Positions 31,600 through 38,670 of a stretch of 40,226 bases of DNA are shown here, piece after piece (the stretch's first letter is position 1; each line of letters begins with the position of its first letter). The position numbers were made by a program, and so were the translations under genes. The stretch covers positions 1 to 40,226 of the forward strand of contig NZ_JAKTNQ010000023.1 in the NCBI RefSeq assembly GCF_022760835.1. The letters run 5' to 3'. The notes beneath the pieces are model-generated. The model was given only the letters and a program-made list of their open reading frames with translations. It was not told where the DNA came from and made no database searches. The stretch comes from Thermus altitudinis (GTDB taxonomy: Bacteria; Deinococcota; Deinococci; Deinococcales; Thermaceae).

Positions 31600-32489
31600 A
31601 GGAGCTTTTGACCGAGGCCTGGGAGGAAGCTTTGGAGGGGTTGGTTCTCCACCAGCAAAGGCAGGTCCTCTACCTGAACCCCAAGGCGGCGGAGCTTTTG
31701 CAGGTGAAACGGGAAAGGGTGGTGGGCCGCCCCCTCCTCTTGGCCCTCCGGGACCACCGCCTCGAGGCCTTGGCCCTTCACGGAGGGGAGCGCACCCTCC
31801 AGGTGCGGGGCCGCACCCTGAGGGCCAAGGCCCTGCCGGGCCGGCTCTACCTCCTGGACGAGACCGAGCTCCATGAGCGCCTTGTGGCCCTAGAGGAAGC
31901 CACCCAGGCCCTGGCCCACGAGCTCCGCACCCCTTTGGCGGGGATGGGGCCCCTCCTGGAGGTCCTTACCCCCAAAACCCGGGAGGAGAAGGAGGTGCTG
32001 GACCTCCTCAAGGCCGAGGTGGCCCGCCTTTCTCGGCTGGTGCGGGACCTCTCCCTAACCCAACCCGGCCCCAAGCGCACCTTTGTCCTGCAAGAGCTCT
32101 GGCCCCGCCTGCAGAAACTTTTCCGGGAAAGGCTTGAGGGAAGGCAACTGGAGGTTCACCTACCCCATACCGTCCACACGGATCCCGAGGCCCTCTTCCA
32201 AATCCTCCTGAACCTCTTGGACAACGCCCTCAAGTACGGCCGGGATCCCATCCGCCTCCTCTCCCGGGAGGCGGCGGGAGGTTTGCGGGTGGAAGTCCGG
32301 GACCAGGGGCCCGAGCTCCCCGATTACGAGGCCCTCTTCCTCCCCCGTCACCGGGGGTTCCAAGGGGGGGCGGGCCAAGGCTTAGGGCTTTACCTGGTGC
32401 GGCGGATCGCCCAGGGCCTAGGCGGGGAAGCTTACGCCCATAGGGAGGGGGAGGAAAACGTCTTTGGCGTGGCTCTTCCTCTACACTAG
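31596..32489 (+). CDS. phoR: PhoR-like sensor histidine kinase, apparently soluble
   Basis: A 297-residue kinase starting at a GTG that overlaps the phoB stop by 4 nt. Residues 10-95 look like a PAS domain (LEGLVLHQQRQVLYLNPKAA). The dimerisation domain has the phosphoacceptor His108 in LAHELRTPLAG. The ATPase domain shows QILLNLLDNALKYG (N-box) and GQGLGLYLVRRIAQGLGG (G2), with a G1 box reading DQGPELP that departs from the usual DxGxG. No membrane segments precede the kinase core, whereas typical PhoR proteins have one or two, so this enzyme should be cytoplasmic and rely on an internal signal or on PhoU. Longer in-frame starts inside phoB are rejected as non-protein-like. Confidence 0.85.
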   Translation: MKELLTEAWEEALEGLVLHQQRQVLYLNPKAAELLQVKRERVVGRPLLLALRDHRLEALALHGGERTLQVRGRTLRAKALPGRLYLLDETELHERLVALEEATQALAHELRTPLAGMGPLLEVLTPKTREEKEVLDLLKAEVARLSRLVRDLSLTQPGPKRTFVLQELWPRLQKLFRERLEGRQLEVHLPHTVHTDPEALFQILLNLLDNALKYGRDPIRLLSREAAGGLRVEVRDQGPELPDYEALFLPRHRGFQGGAGQGLGLYLVRRIAQGLGGEAYAHREGEENVFGVALPLH

Positions 32490-32503
32490 GGAAAGGAGGC
32501 AGC

Positions 32504-33166
32504 ATGCGGGAAGTATTGGACAAGACGCTAAACGAGCTCCTGGAAGAAACCCTAAGGATGCTCTCCCTGGTGCGGGAGATGACCCAGGAGGCCACGGAGG
32601 CCCTGGTGGAGGGCAACCGGGCCAAGGCGGAGGAGGTCATTGTCAAGGACCGGGAAGTGGATGCCCTGGAGCTGAAGATTGAGAACCAGGCCATCACCCT
32701 CATCGCCCGCCACCAGCCGGTGGCCTCGGACCTGCGCCTCATCTTCACGGTGATCAAGGCCCTCACCGACCTGGAGCGGGCCGGGGACTACGCCATGCAC
32801 GTGGCCGAAGATGCCCTCCTTCTGTCCCAGGATCCACCGCTTAAGCGGTACGTGATCCTCCAGGAAATGGCCAAACGCCTTCTGGAGATGATGGACACCC
32901 TGGGCAAGGCGGTGGCGGAAAAGGACCCCGCCCTCGCCCGCCAGGTCCTGGCCATGGACGACCAGGTGGACAGCCTCTACGAGGAGGTCACCCGGGAACT
33001 CATCACCTACATGCTGGAAGACCCCCGCACCCTCACCAAGGCCCTGACCCTCATGCGGGTGGCCCGCAGCTACGAGCGCCTAGGGGACCATCTGGAAAAC
33101 GTAGCGGAAAGGGTCATCTACTGGCTTACGGGCGAGGTCTACAGGTCCCCCGAGGACGTCTACTGA
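32504..33166 (+). CDS. phoU: PhoU phosphate-signalling adaptor
   Basis: A 220-residue all-helical protein with the two PhoU repeats. The metal-contacting patterns ALTDLERAGDYAMHVAE (first) and RSYERLGDHLENVAER (second) match the ExxxDH/N signature of the family. The start ATG lies 14 nt after the phoR stop with GGAAAGGAGG upstream. In other bacteria PhoU links the Pst phosphate transporter to PhoR; no pst genes lie in this window, so here it is coupled by operon only to phoBR. Confidence 0.92.
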   Translation: MREVLDKTLNELLEETLRMLSLVREMTQEATEALVEGNRAKAEEVIVKDREVDALELKIENQAITLIARHQPVASDLRLIFTVIKALTDLERAGDYAMHVAEDALLLSQDPPLKRYVILQEMAKRLLEMMDTLGKAVAEKDPALARQVLAMDDQVDSLYEEVTRELITYMLEDPRTLTKALTLMRVARSYERLGDHLENVAERVIYWLTGEVYRSPEDVY

Positions 33167-33169
33167 TAG

Positions 33170-33223
33170 GCCGCCAAGGGGTGGGGGCCTACTCGGCCTC
33201 CACCTCCTCCACCCCTTGGCGGC
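33170..33223. terminator. 15-bp perfect inverted repeat between convergent phoU and prfB
   Basis: GCCGCCAAGGGGTGG (33170-33184) and CCACCCCTTGGCGGC (33209-33223) are perfect inverted copies with a 24-nt loop. The repeat starts 3 nt after the phoU stop, and its right arm is coding sequence of prfB (Arg-Arg-Gln-Gly). The prfB stop codon is in the loop. A very stable hairpin in both transcripts could end or protect both messages; no U-run is present. Confidence 0.6.
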
Positions 33224-34287
33224 GGCCCGCCTTCCACTCCAACCCTGCCCAGATGAGGTCCAGGAGGTCCCCATCCAGGACGTTCTGGGGGTCAAAGCGC
33301 ATGAGGCCCGTGCGGTGGTCCTTCACGTACTGCTTGTCCAGCACGTAGCTGCGGATCTGGCTTCCCCACTCAATGGGCCGCACCTCACCCCGGAGCTTGC
33401 GGAGCTCCTCCTGCTTTTTCTTCCACTCCAGCTCAAACAGGCGGGAGCGGAGCACCTTCATGGCCAGCTCCTTGTTCTTGATCTGGCTCCGGGTGGCCTG
33501 GCTGGTGACGGTGATCCCCGTGGGCAGGTGAACGATGCGCACCGCGCTATCCGTGGTGTTCACCCCCTGGCCCCCGTGCCCTTGGGAGCGGAACACGTCA
33601 ATGCGCAGGTCCTCAGGCCGGATCACCACCTCCACGGTGTCGTCCACCTCGGGCATCACCTCCACCCCCGCGAAGGAGGTGTGGCGGCGCCCCGAGGCGT
33701 CAAAGGGGGAGGGGCGCACCAGGCGGTGGACTCCGGCCTCTGGGGAAAGGAGGCCATAGGCGTTCTCCCCCCGCACGATGAGCTGGGCGTAGTCAATGCC
33801 GGCCTCCGCCCCTGGGGTCAGGTCCACCAGCTCCACCTGGAAACCCTGGCGCTCGGCGAAGCGGGTATACATCCTTAAGAGCATCTCCGCCCAGTCGCAG
33901 GCCTCCGTGCCCCCTGCCCCGGGCTGGATGGTGAGGATGGCGTTCTTCTCCGCATGGGGGAAGGAGAGGAGGGTTTCGTGGTAAAGGTCCTCCAGCTTCC
34001 TGGCCGCCTCCTCCAGCTCGGGCCTCAAGGCCTCCCGCTCCTCCGCGGGGAACTCCTGCCAGAGCTCAAGAAGGCCCTCCAGATCGCTCTTTAGGGAACG
34101 GAAGGTGTCCACCGTGCGCCGTAAGCGCGCGGCCTCCTGGCTTATCCGCCGGGCTTCCTCCGGGTTCTGCCAGAGGGCCGGGTCCTCGAGGCGCCCTTCC
34201 AACTCCTTTAGACGGGCTTCCTTACCGGGGATGTCAAAGATACCCCCGGAGGTTTTCCAGGCGCAGGGCGAGAAGATCCAGGTCCAT
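33189..34287 (-). CDS. prfB: Peptide chain release factor 2, with programmed +1 frameshift
   Basis: Release factor for UAA and UGA. Translation starts at an ATG (34285-34287). After 17 codons (MDLDLLALRLENLRGYL) it meets an in-frame TGA at 34234-34236, and the remaining 348 residues are in the +1 frame, for a total of 365. SPF, the stop-codon recognition tripeptide, is at about 193-195 and GGQ (GHGGQGVNTTDSAVRI), which triggers peptide release, at about 238-240. Reading only the main frame would give a false start at 34202 and lose 28 residues. The promoter lies just upstream. The gene converges on phoU at its 3' end. Confidence 0.95.
34233..34248 (-). promoter_or_regulatory. prfB autoregulatory frameshift site
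   Basis: On the minus strand the site is CGGGGGTATCTTTGAC: a Shine-Dalgarno-like G-run, then TAT, the slippery CTT and TGA followed by C. Apart from the first base it matches the E. coli prfB site. Low RF2 levels let the ribosome slip from CTT to TTT and continue in the +1 frame, so RF2 controls its own synthesis. Confidence 0.95.
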
Positions 34288-34296
34288 ACCTTCCCC

Positions 34297-34325
34297 AGTA
34301 TAAGGGACTCAGCAGGGAATCACAA
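34297..34325 (-). promoter_or_regulatory. prfB promoter
   Basis: Minus strand: TTGTGA (34325 to 34320), 17-nt spacer, TATACT (34302 to 34297), and 9 nt to the ATG. Spacing and -10 are close to the sigma-70 consensus; the leader is very short. Confidence 0.7.
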
Positions 34326-34331
34326 GGACCC

Positions 34332-34360
34332 TTTACATTACCGCGCGCATATTTTATGCT
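34332..34360 (+). promoter_or_regulatory. Promoter of the gene at 34380
   Basis: TTTACA (34332-34337), a 17-nt spacer and TATGCT (34355-34360), followed by AAAAGGAGGTGAACC and a GTG start. It is divergent from the prfB promoter, with -35 hexamers only 6 nt apart. Confidence 0.7.
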
Positions 34361-34379
34361 AACTAAAAGGAGGTGAACC

Positions 34380-34826
34380 GTGGATCTTAAGCGGCTGGCG
34401 CAGGAACTCCGTACCCGCTTCCCCCAGGGCTTGGACGGGGAACGGGAGGGCCTGGTGCGCGCCCTGGAGGAAAAAGGCGCCTCCGCCAGCGAGGCCGAGA
34501 GGCTGGCCGAGGCCCTGGAGGCTCAAGGCTACGCCCACTACCTTCCCGGGGAAAAAGCCCGGTGGGTCTTCCTCTCCAAGCCCCTGGACCTCACCGCCCT
34601 CATGCGAACCCTGGACCAGGAGTACCGGGAGTTTGTGGGGGAAGGGGATGAGGAAGAGGAGGCCTTGGCCTTTCTCACCGCCAAGCTGGAAGGGGATCGG
34701 GCCGTGGCCCAGGAGGTTCTGGAGGCCCTACGCCTGGCGGGCTACGTGGAAAAAGGGTACAGCCCCGAGCTGGAGCGGGAACGCCTCTTCTTCCGCTTCC
34801 CTGAAGCCTTGCGCCCCTTTTCCTAA
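34380..34826 (+). CDS. Conserved-looking hypothetical protein (148 aa)
   Basis: This soluble, helix-rich, highly charged protein starts at GTG behind the strong ribosome binding site AGGAGGTGA. It reads as two alpha-helical units: ERLAEALEAQGYAHYLPGEK and AVAQEVLEALRLAGYVEKGY, each followed by a short strand (ARWVFLSKPLDL, ERERLFFRFPEALR). This may be an internal duplication of a winged-helix-like fold. The acidic linker GEGDEEEE separates them. I recognise no family. It has its own promoter and ends 19 nt before the convergent murA stop. Confidence 0.8.
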   Translation: MDLKRLAQELRTRFPQGLDGEREGLVRALEEKGASASEAERLAEALEAQGYAHYLPGEKARWVFLSKPLDLTALMRTLDQEYREFVGEGDEEEEALAFLTAKLEGDRAVAQEVLEALRLAGYVEKGYSPELERERLFFRFPEALRPFS

Positions 34827-34845
34827 GGCCTTCTCCTAGGACCCC

Positions 34846-36138
34846 CTAGTCCGCCGCCAGGGCCAAGGGCACCTCCGCCAGGTTCACCCTGGCTCCTAAG
34901 GCGCCTAGCCGTTCCTCCAGGTGCTCGTAGCCCCGCTCCAGGAAGTACACCCCCTCGATCTCGGAAACCCCTTCCGCCGCCAGGGCGGCCACCACCAGCC
35001 CGCCCCCGGCGCGGATATCCAAGGCCTTCACCTGGGCCCCGTGCAACCGCTTCCCGTTCACCAAGAGGGTGCGGTCCCGAAGGTAAAGCTCAGCCCCCAT
35101 CCGGGCCAGCTCCCCCACGTGGGTGAAGCGATCCGGGTAGACCCGGTCCATGATGGTGCTCTGCCCGGGCACCGTGGCCAGGTAAGCGGTGACGACGGGC
35201 TGCAGGTCCGTGGGAAAGCCCGGGTACTCCCGGGCCTCCACGGCGAAGGGTTCGGGGTGGGAAGTGGCCTTTAGCCTTACCCAATCCCGGCCCACCTCCA
35301 CCTTATGCCCGGCCTGTTGCAGCTTGTCCAAAAGGGCATCCAGGTGGTCGGGGCGGGCCTCAAAGAGGGTGATGGACCCCCGGGTGGCCGCCGCTGCCAG
35401 GAGGTAGGTGCCGGCCTCGATCCGGTCGGGGATGATGCGGTAGGTGCCTCCGCCCAGCCGCCGGGCACCCCGGATGTGCAGGATGGGGCTACCCAGGCCC
35501 TGGACCTCCACCCCCAGCATCTGCAAGAAATGCCCCAGGTCCTCCACCTCGGGTTCCACCGCCGCCTGGACCAAGGTGGCCTCGCCCCCCAAGGCCACGG
35601 CCAGCATGGCCTGCTCCGTACCTCCCACCGTGGGCAGGTCAAAGACCACCCGCCCCCTTAGGGGCCGGGTCCTACGGGCGTGGAAGGTGTTTTCCTCCTC
35701 CACCACCTCCGCCCCCAAGGCCCTTAGGGCCTTCACGTGCTGGTCCACGGGCCGGGCCCCAAAGGCACACCCTCCCGGCAGGGAGATCCGCCCCTCCCCC
35801 ACCCGGGCGAGGAGGGCCCCCCAGACGATGAAGCTGGCCCGCATCTGGCCCACCAGCTCATAGGGGGCATGGGTGCTCTGGATCTCGGGGGTGTGCAGGT
35901 GCAGGGTGCGCCCTTCCCACTGGTAACGGGTGCCCAGGTGGGCTAAGAGCTCCAGCATCACCTCCACGTCCCTGAGCCTCGGCACCTCCAGAAGGGTGAT
36001 GGGCTCGGGGGTGAGGAGGCTGGCTGCCAGGATGGGCAAAGCGGCATTTTTGGCTGGATAAATGCGCAACTCGCCGGAAAGGGGCTGGCCTCCCTCAATC
36101 CGCAAGATCCTGCTGCCCCGCCGCGAGTCCTTGAGCAT
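34846..36138 (-). CDS. murA: UDP-N-acetylglucosamine 1-carboxyvinyltransferase
   Basis: This 430-residue cytosolic enzyme transfers enolpyruvate from PEP to UDP-GlcNAc, the first committed step of peptidoglycan synthesis. Residues K30-N31 in AKNAALPIL and the active-site Cys124 in GGCAFGARPVDQH (target of fosfomycin in other bacteria) are present. So are GGTEQAMLAVAL, IPDRIEAGTYLLAAA and EYPGFPTDLQPVVTAYLA. Starts at 36138 or the adjacent ATG at 36141 are both compatible with AAGGTG upstream; a longer frame to 36219 reaches past the promoter and is rejected. Length is normal for the family. Confidence 0.95.
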   Translation of the reverse strand: MLKDSRRGSRILRIEGGQPLSGELRIYPAKNAALPILAASLLTPEPITLLEVPRLRDVEVMLELLAHLGTRYQWEGRTLHLHTPEIQSTHAPYELVGQMRASFIVWGALLARVGEGRISLPGGCAFGARPVDQHVKALRALGAEVVEEENTFHARRTRPLRGRVVFDLPTVGGTEQAMLAVALGGEATLVQAAVEPEVEDLGHFLQMLGVEVQGLGSPILHIRGARRLGGGTYRIIPDRIEAGTYLLAAAATRGSITLFEARPDHLDALLDKLQQAGHKVEVGRDWVRLKATSHPEPFAVEAREYPGFPTDLQPVVTAYLATVPGQSTIMDRVYPDRFTHVGELARMGAELYLRDRTLLVNGKRLHGAQVKALDIRAGGGLVVAALAAEGVSEIEGVYFLERGYEHLEERLGALGARVNLAEVPLALAAD

Positions 36139-36160
36139 CATACACACCTTACTCAAGGTG

Positions 36161-36189
36161 AGGATAAAAGGGCTGGTCCACATTGTCAA
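36161..36189 (-). promoter_or_regulatory. murA promoter
   Basis: Minus strand: TTGACA (36189 to 36184), a 17-nt spacer and TATCCT (36166 to 36161). The -35 is the exact consensus and is physically the same DNA as the -35 of the divergent gene. Confidence 0.75.
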
Positions 36190-36212
36190 GGGCCTGCGCT
36201 CTTTGCTACACT
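36183..36212 (+). promoter_or_regulatory. Promoter of the RHH-kinase operon
   Basis: TTGTCA (36183-36188), an 18-nt spacer and TACACT (36207-36212), then GGAAGGT before the ATG at 36228. Its -35 overlaps that of the murA promoter almost completely, so polymerase should be able to use only one of the two at a time. Confidence 0.65.
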
Positions 36213-36227
36213 CTTGCAAGGGAAGGT

Positions 36228-36440
36228 ATGCCCAAGAGAGAAAAAAAGCGGCTGCAGGTGGTCATCTCCGAGGAGCAGGACGCCCTCCTCACCCGGGCGG
36301 CCTACGCCCTTTCCAGCCCGGAGAGGCTGGTTTCTAAGTCGGAGGTGGTGCGCCTGGCCATCGCCAAGATCGTTCAGGAACTGGAGGGCAACAAAGAGGA
36401 GCTGGCCGAGCTCCTCAAACAACTGGAGCCCGAGGAATAA
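36228..36440 (+). CDS. Small ribbon-helix-helix-like DNA-binding protein
   Basis: A 70-residue protein: a basic start (PKREKKRLQVVISEEQDALL) followed by LVSKSEVVRLAIAKIVQELE and an acidic tail. The strand KRLQVVIS, the helix starting EEQDALL and the helix SKSEVVRLAI fit the CopG/Arc ribbon-helix-helix fold. An in-frame ATG-like start at 36183 would lie in the promoter, so 36228 is chosen (AAGG 3 nt upstream). It ends one base before the kinase gene, so the two form an operon. It could regulate the operon or the overlapping murA promoter; that is inference. Confidence 0.7.
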   Translation: MPKREKKRLQVVISEEQDALLTRAAYALSSPERLVSKSEVVRLAIAKIVQELEGNKEELAELLKQLEPEE

Positions 36441-36441
36441 A

Positions 36442-38259
36442 ATGACGGGCATGGTCCTGGGCGGAAGGTACCGCCTCGAGGCCTCCTTGGGTTCCGGGGG
36501 GATGGCCGAGGTGTGGCGGGCGGTGGACGAGCGCTTGGGGCGCAAGGTGGCGGTGAAGCTCCTCCATCCCCGGGCCCTGCCCCCCGAGAGGGAGCGGTTC
36601 CTCCTGGAAGTGCGGGCCCTTTCCCGCCTCTTCCATCCGGGCATCGTCCAGGTGTTGGACCTAGGGGAGGCGGAGGGGCGCCCCTACTTCGTGATGGAAC
36701 TGGTGGAAGGGGGCACCTTTGACCGCCTGGGCCCCTTTGAGGAGGGTCCGGAAGGGGAGCGCATCCTGGAAGCCGCCATCCAGGTGATGGAGGCCCTGGC
36801 CCACCTCCACGCCCAAGGCATCCTCCACCGGGACCTCACCCCCAAGAACATCCTCCTCACCAAGGAAGGCTACCCCAAGGTGATGGACTTCGGCCTGGCC
36901 TACCTCCTGCAGGAAAGCCGCCACCTCACCCGCACCGGCTACACCCTGGGCACCCCCACCTACATGGCCCCCGAGCAGGCCAAGGGCCTGCCCCTTACCC
37001 CCAGGGCCGATCTCTACAGCCTGGGGGCGGTCCTTTACCGCACCCTCACCGGCAAGCCCCCCTTTGAAGGGGAGAACGACCAGGCCATCTTGTTCCAGCA
37101 CGTCTACGAGCCCCCCAAGCCCCCCCAGACCCTGAACCCCACCATCCCCCCGGGGGTGGCCGAGGCGGTGCTCTCCCTTCTGGCCAAGCACCCGGAGGAA
37201 AGGCCCTCCCACCCCAGCCTCTTCCAAAGCCCCTTGCAGGAGTTCCAGGCCCTCCGCCTTTCCACTCCGCGGGCCGGGTCCAGCCGCTCGGGCCACTACC
37301 CCCTGGCCCCCGACCCCCGCAGGCTTTCCCTCAAGGGCAAGGTGGACCTGGGCGGGGAGGCCGCCTGGCCCGGGGAGATGGTCCAGGCCCACGGCCGGGT
37401 CTACCTGGGGGCGGGGCGGGGCCTGGTGGAGGTGGACCTCCTTTCGGGAACGGTGCGCCGGGAACCCCTTCCCGAAGAGGTCACCGCTCCCCCCGTGGTC
37501 CGGGGTGGGGTGTACGTGGCCGCCTGGGACGGCCGGGTGCGCCGTTTCCGAGGCCAGGCCTTGGAGTGGAGCGCGGAAACCGGGGCGGAGATCACCGCCG
37601 CCCCCCTGGTCCTGGGGGAGCGGGTCTTCGTGGCCAGCCGGGATGGAAGCCTATACGCCTTTGCGGGGGACCGCCTCCTCTACCGCTTCCAGGCGGGGGG
37701 ACACCTTTCCGCCAGCCCCACCTTCCACCGGGGCCTCCTTTTCCTGGCCTCGGAGGACGGGTTCCTCTACGCCCTGGACCCAGACTCGGGAGCGCTACGC
37801 TACAAGGTGAAAACCGGTCCCGTGCACGCCCCCGTGGCCGCCTACCGGGGGGTGCTTTTCATCCCCACCTGGGAGGGGGAGGTTTACGCCTTTGACCCCT
37901 TGACCCGGGAAACCCTCTGGAACACCGCCGTGGAGGATGAGATCTGGGGCGGGCTGGCCCTGGACGAGGAACGGGTGTACGTGGCCGCCTGGGACGGGAT
38001 CCTAAGGGCCCTGGACCAGGCCACGGGGGAGGAGGTGTGGAGCCTCGAGGTGGGAAAGGTAACCGCAGGCCTTTCCTATGCTGCCGGCCACGTCTATGTG
38101 GCCACGGAGGAGGGGCGTTTCTTGGCCGTGGACCAAAGGGGGCAGGTGGTCTTTGAGGCCACGGGCCTAGGGGCGGTCCAGGTACCACCTTTGCCCTTGG
38201 CCCAGGAGGTGTTGGTGGCCAACCTGGCGGGGAAGCTCTTCCGCTTTGGCGTAGGATAG
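36442..38259 (+). CDS. Hanks-type Ser/Thr protein kinase fused to a PQQ-like beta-propeller
   Basis: A 605-residue protein. The kinase domain (about 8-275) has LGSGGMAEVWRAV (P-loop), VAVKLL (K39), ILHRDLTPKNILL (HRD 129-131), VMDFGLAY (DFG 149-151) and GTPTYMAPEQAKG. All catalytic residues are present. Residues from about 300 contain seven or so blades of the form GGVYVAAWDGRVRRF, ERVFVASRDGSLYAF and GLLFLASEDGFLYALDPDSG, typical of PQQ-like/BamB repeats. No membrane segment separates the two parts, unlike PknB-type kinases with extracellular sensors, so the propeller should be cytoplasmic and may bind a ligand or partner. The ATG at 36442 is one base after the ribbon-helix-helix gene; ridA follows 4 nt after the stop. 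Confidence 0.9.
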   Translation: MTGMVLGGRYRLEASLGSGGMAEVWRAVDERLGRKVAVKLLHPRALPPERERFLLEVRALSRLFHPGIVQVLDLGEAEGRPYFVMELVEGGTFDRLGPFEEGPEGERILEAAIQVMEALAHLHAQGILHRDLTPKNILLTKEGYPKVMDFGLAYLLQESRHLTRTGYTLGTPTYMAPEQAKGLPLTPRADLYSLGAVLYRTLTGKPPFEGENDQAILFQHVYEPPKPPQTLNPTIPPGVAEAVLSLLAKHPEERPSHPSLFQSPLQEFQALRLSTPRAGSSRSGHYPLAPDPRRLSLKGKVDLGGEAAWPGEMVQAHGRVYLGAGRGLVEVDLLSGTVRREPLPEEVTAPPVVRGGVYVAAWDGRVRRFRGQALEWSAETGAEITAAPLVLGERVFVASRDGSLYAFAGDRLLYRFQAGGHLSASPTFHRGLLFLASEDGFLYALDPDSGALRYKVKTGPVHAPVAAYRGVLFIPTWEGEVYAFDPLTRETLWNTAVEDEIWGGLALDEERVYVAAWDGILRALDQATGEEVWSLEVGKVTAGLSYAAGHVYVATEEGRFLAVDQRGQVVFEATGLGAVQVPPLPLAQEVLVANLAGKLFRFGVG

Positions 38260-38263
38260 GGGC

Positions 38264-38638
38264 ATGGAAGCGGTCAGCACCGATAAAGCCCCCCAAGCCA
38301 TCGGCCCTTACTCCCAGGCGGTGCGGGCGGGTGGGCTGGTCTTCGTCTCCGGCCAGATCCCCCTAAGGCCCGACGGCACCTTGGTGGAGGGGGATATCCG
38401 CGCCCAGACGGAACAGGTGATGGAAAACCTCAAGGCCATCCTCGAGGCGGCGGGCTCCTCCCTCTCCCGGGTGGTACAGACCACCTGCTTCCTTTCGCAC
38501 ATGGAGGACTTCCCCCTCTTCAACGAGGTCTACGCCCGCTATTTCTCTCCCCCCTACCCCGCCCGGGCCACGGTGGCGGTGAAGGCCCTGCCCAAGGGGG
38601 TCCGGGTGGAGGTGGCCTGCCTTGCCCTGGCGGATTAA
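38264..38638 (+). CDS. ridA: RidA/YjgF enamine/imine deaminase
   Basis: A 124-residue protein of the RidA family: IGPYSQAVRAGGLVFVSGQI, then GDIRAQTEQVMENLKAIL, CFLSHMEDFPLFNEVYARYF and PARATVAVKALPKGVRVEVAC. The conserved Arg of PARATV that holds the substrate carboxylate is present. RidA proteins hydrolyse reactive 2-aminoacrylate-type intermediates formed by PLP enzymes. It is the last gene of the RHH-kinase operon (4-nt gap). Start at the ATG at 38264. Confidence 0.93.
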   Translation: MEAVSTDKAPQAIGPYSQAVRAGGLVFVSGQIPLRPDGTLVEGDIRAQTEQVMENLKAILEAAGSSLSRVVQTTCFLSHMEDFPLFNEVYARYFSPPYPARATVAVKALPKGVRVEVACLALAD

Positions 38639-38658
38639 GGCACCAGGGCAAAAAAGCG

Positions 38659-38664
38659 TACAAT
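38659..38664 (+). promoter_or_regulatory. -10 element of meaB, leaderless arrangement
   Basis: TACAAT lies 6 nt before the ATG at 38671 and no Shine-Dalgarno sequence is present. The mRNA probably starts at the start codon. The -35 region (about 38635-38641) is poor. Confidence 0.5.
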
Positions 38665-38670
38665 AGCGTC

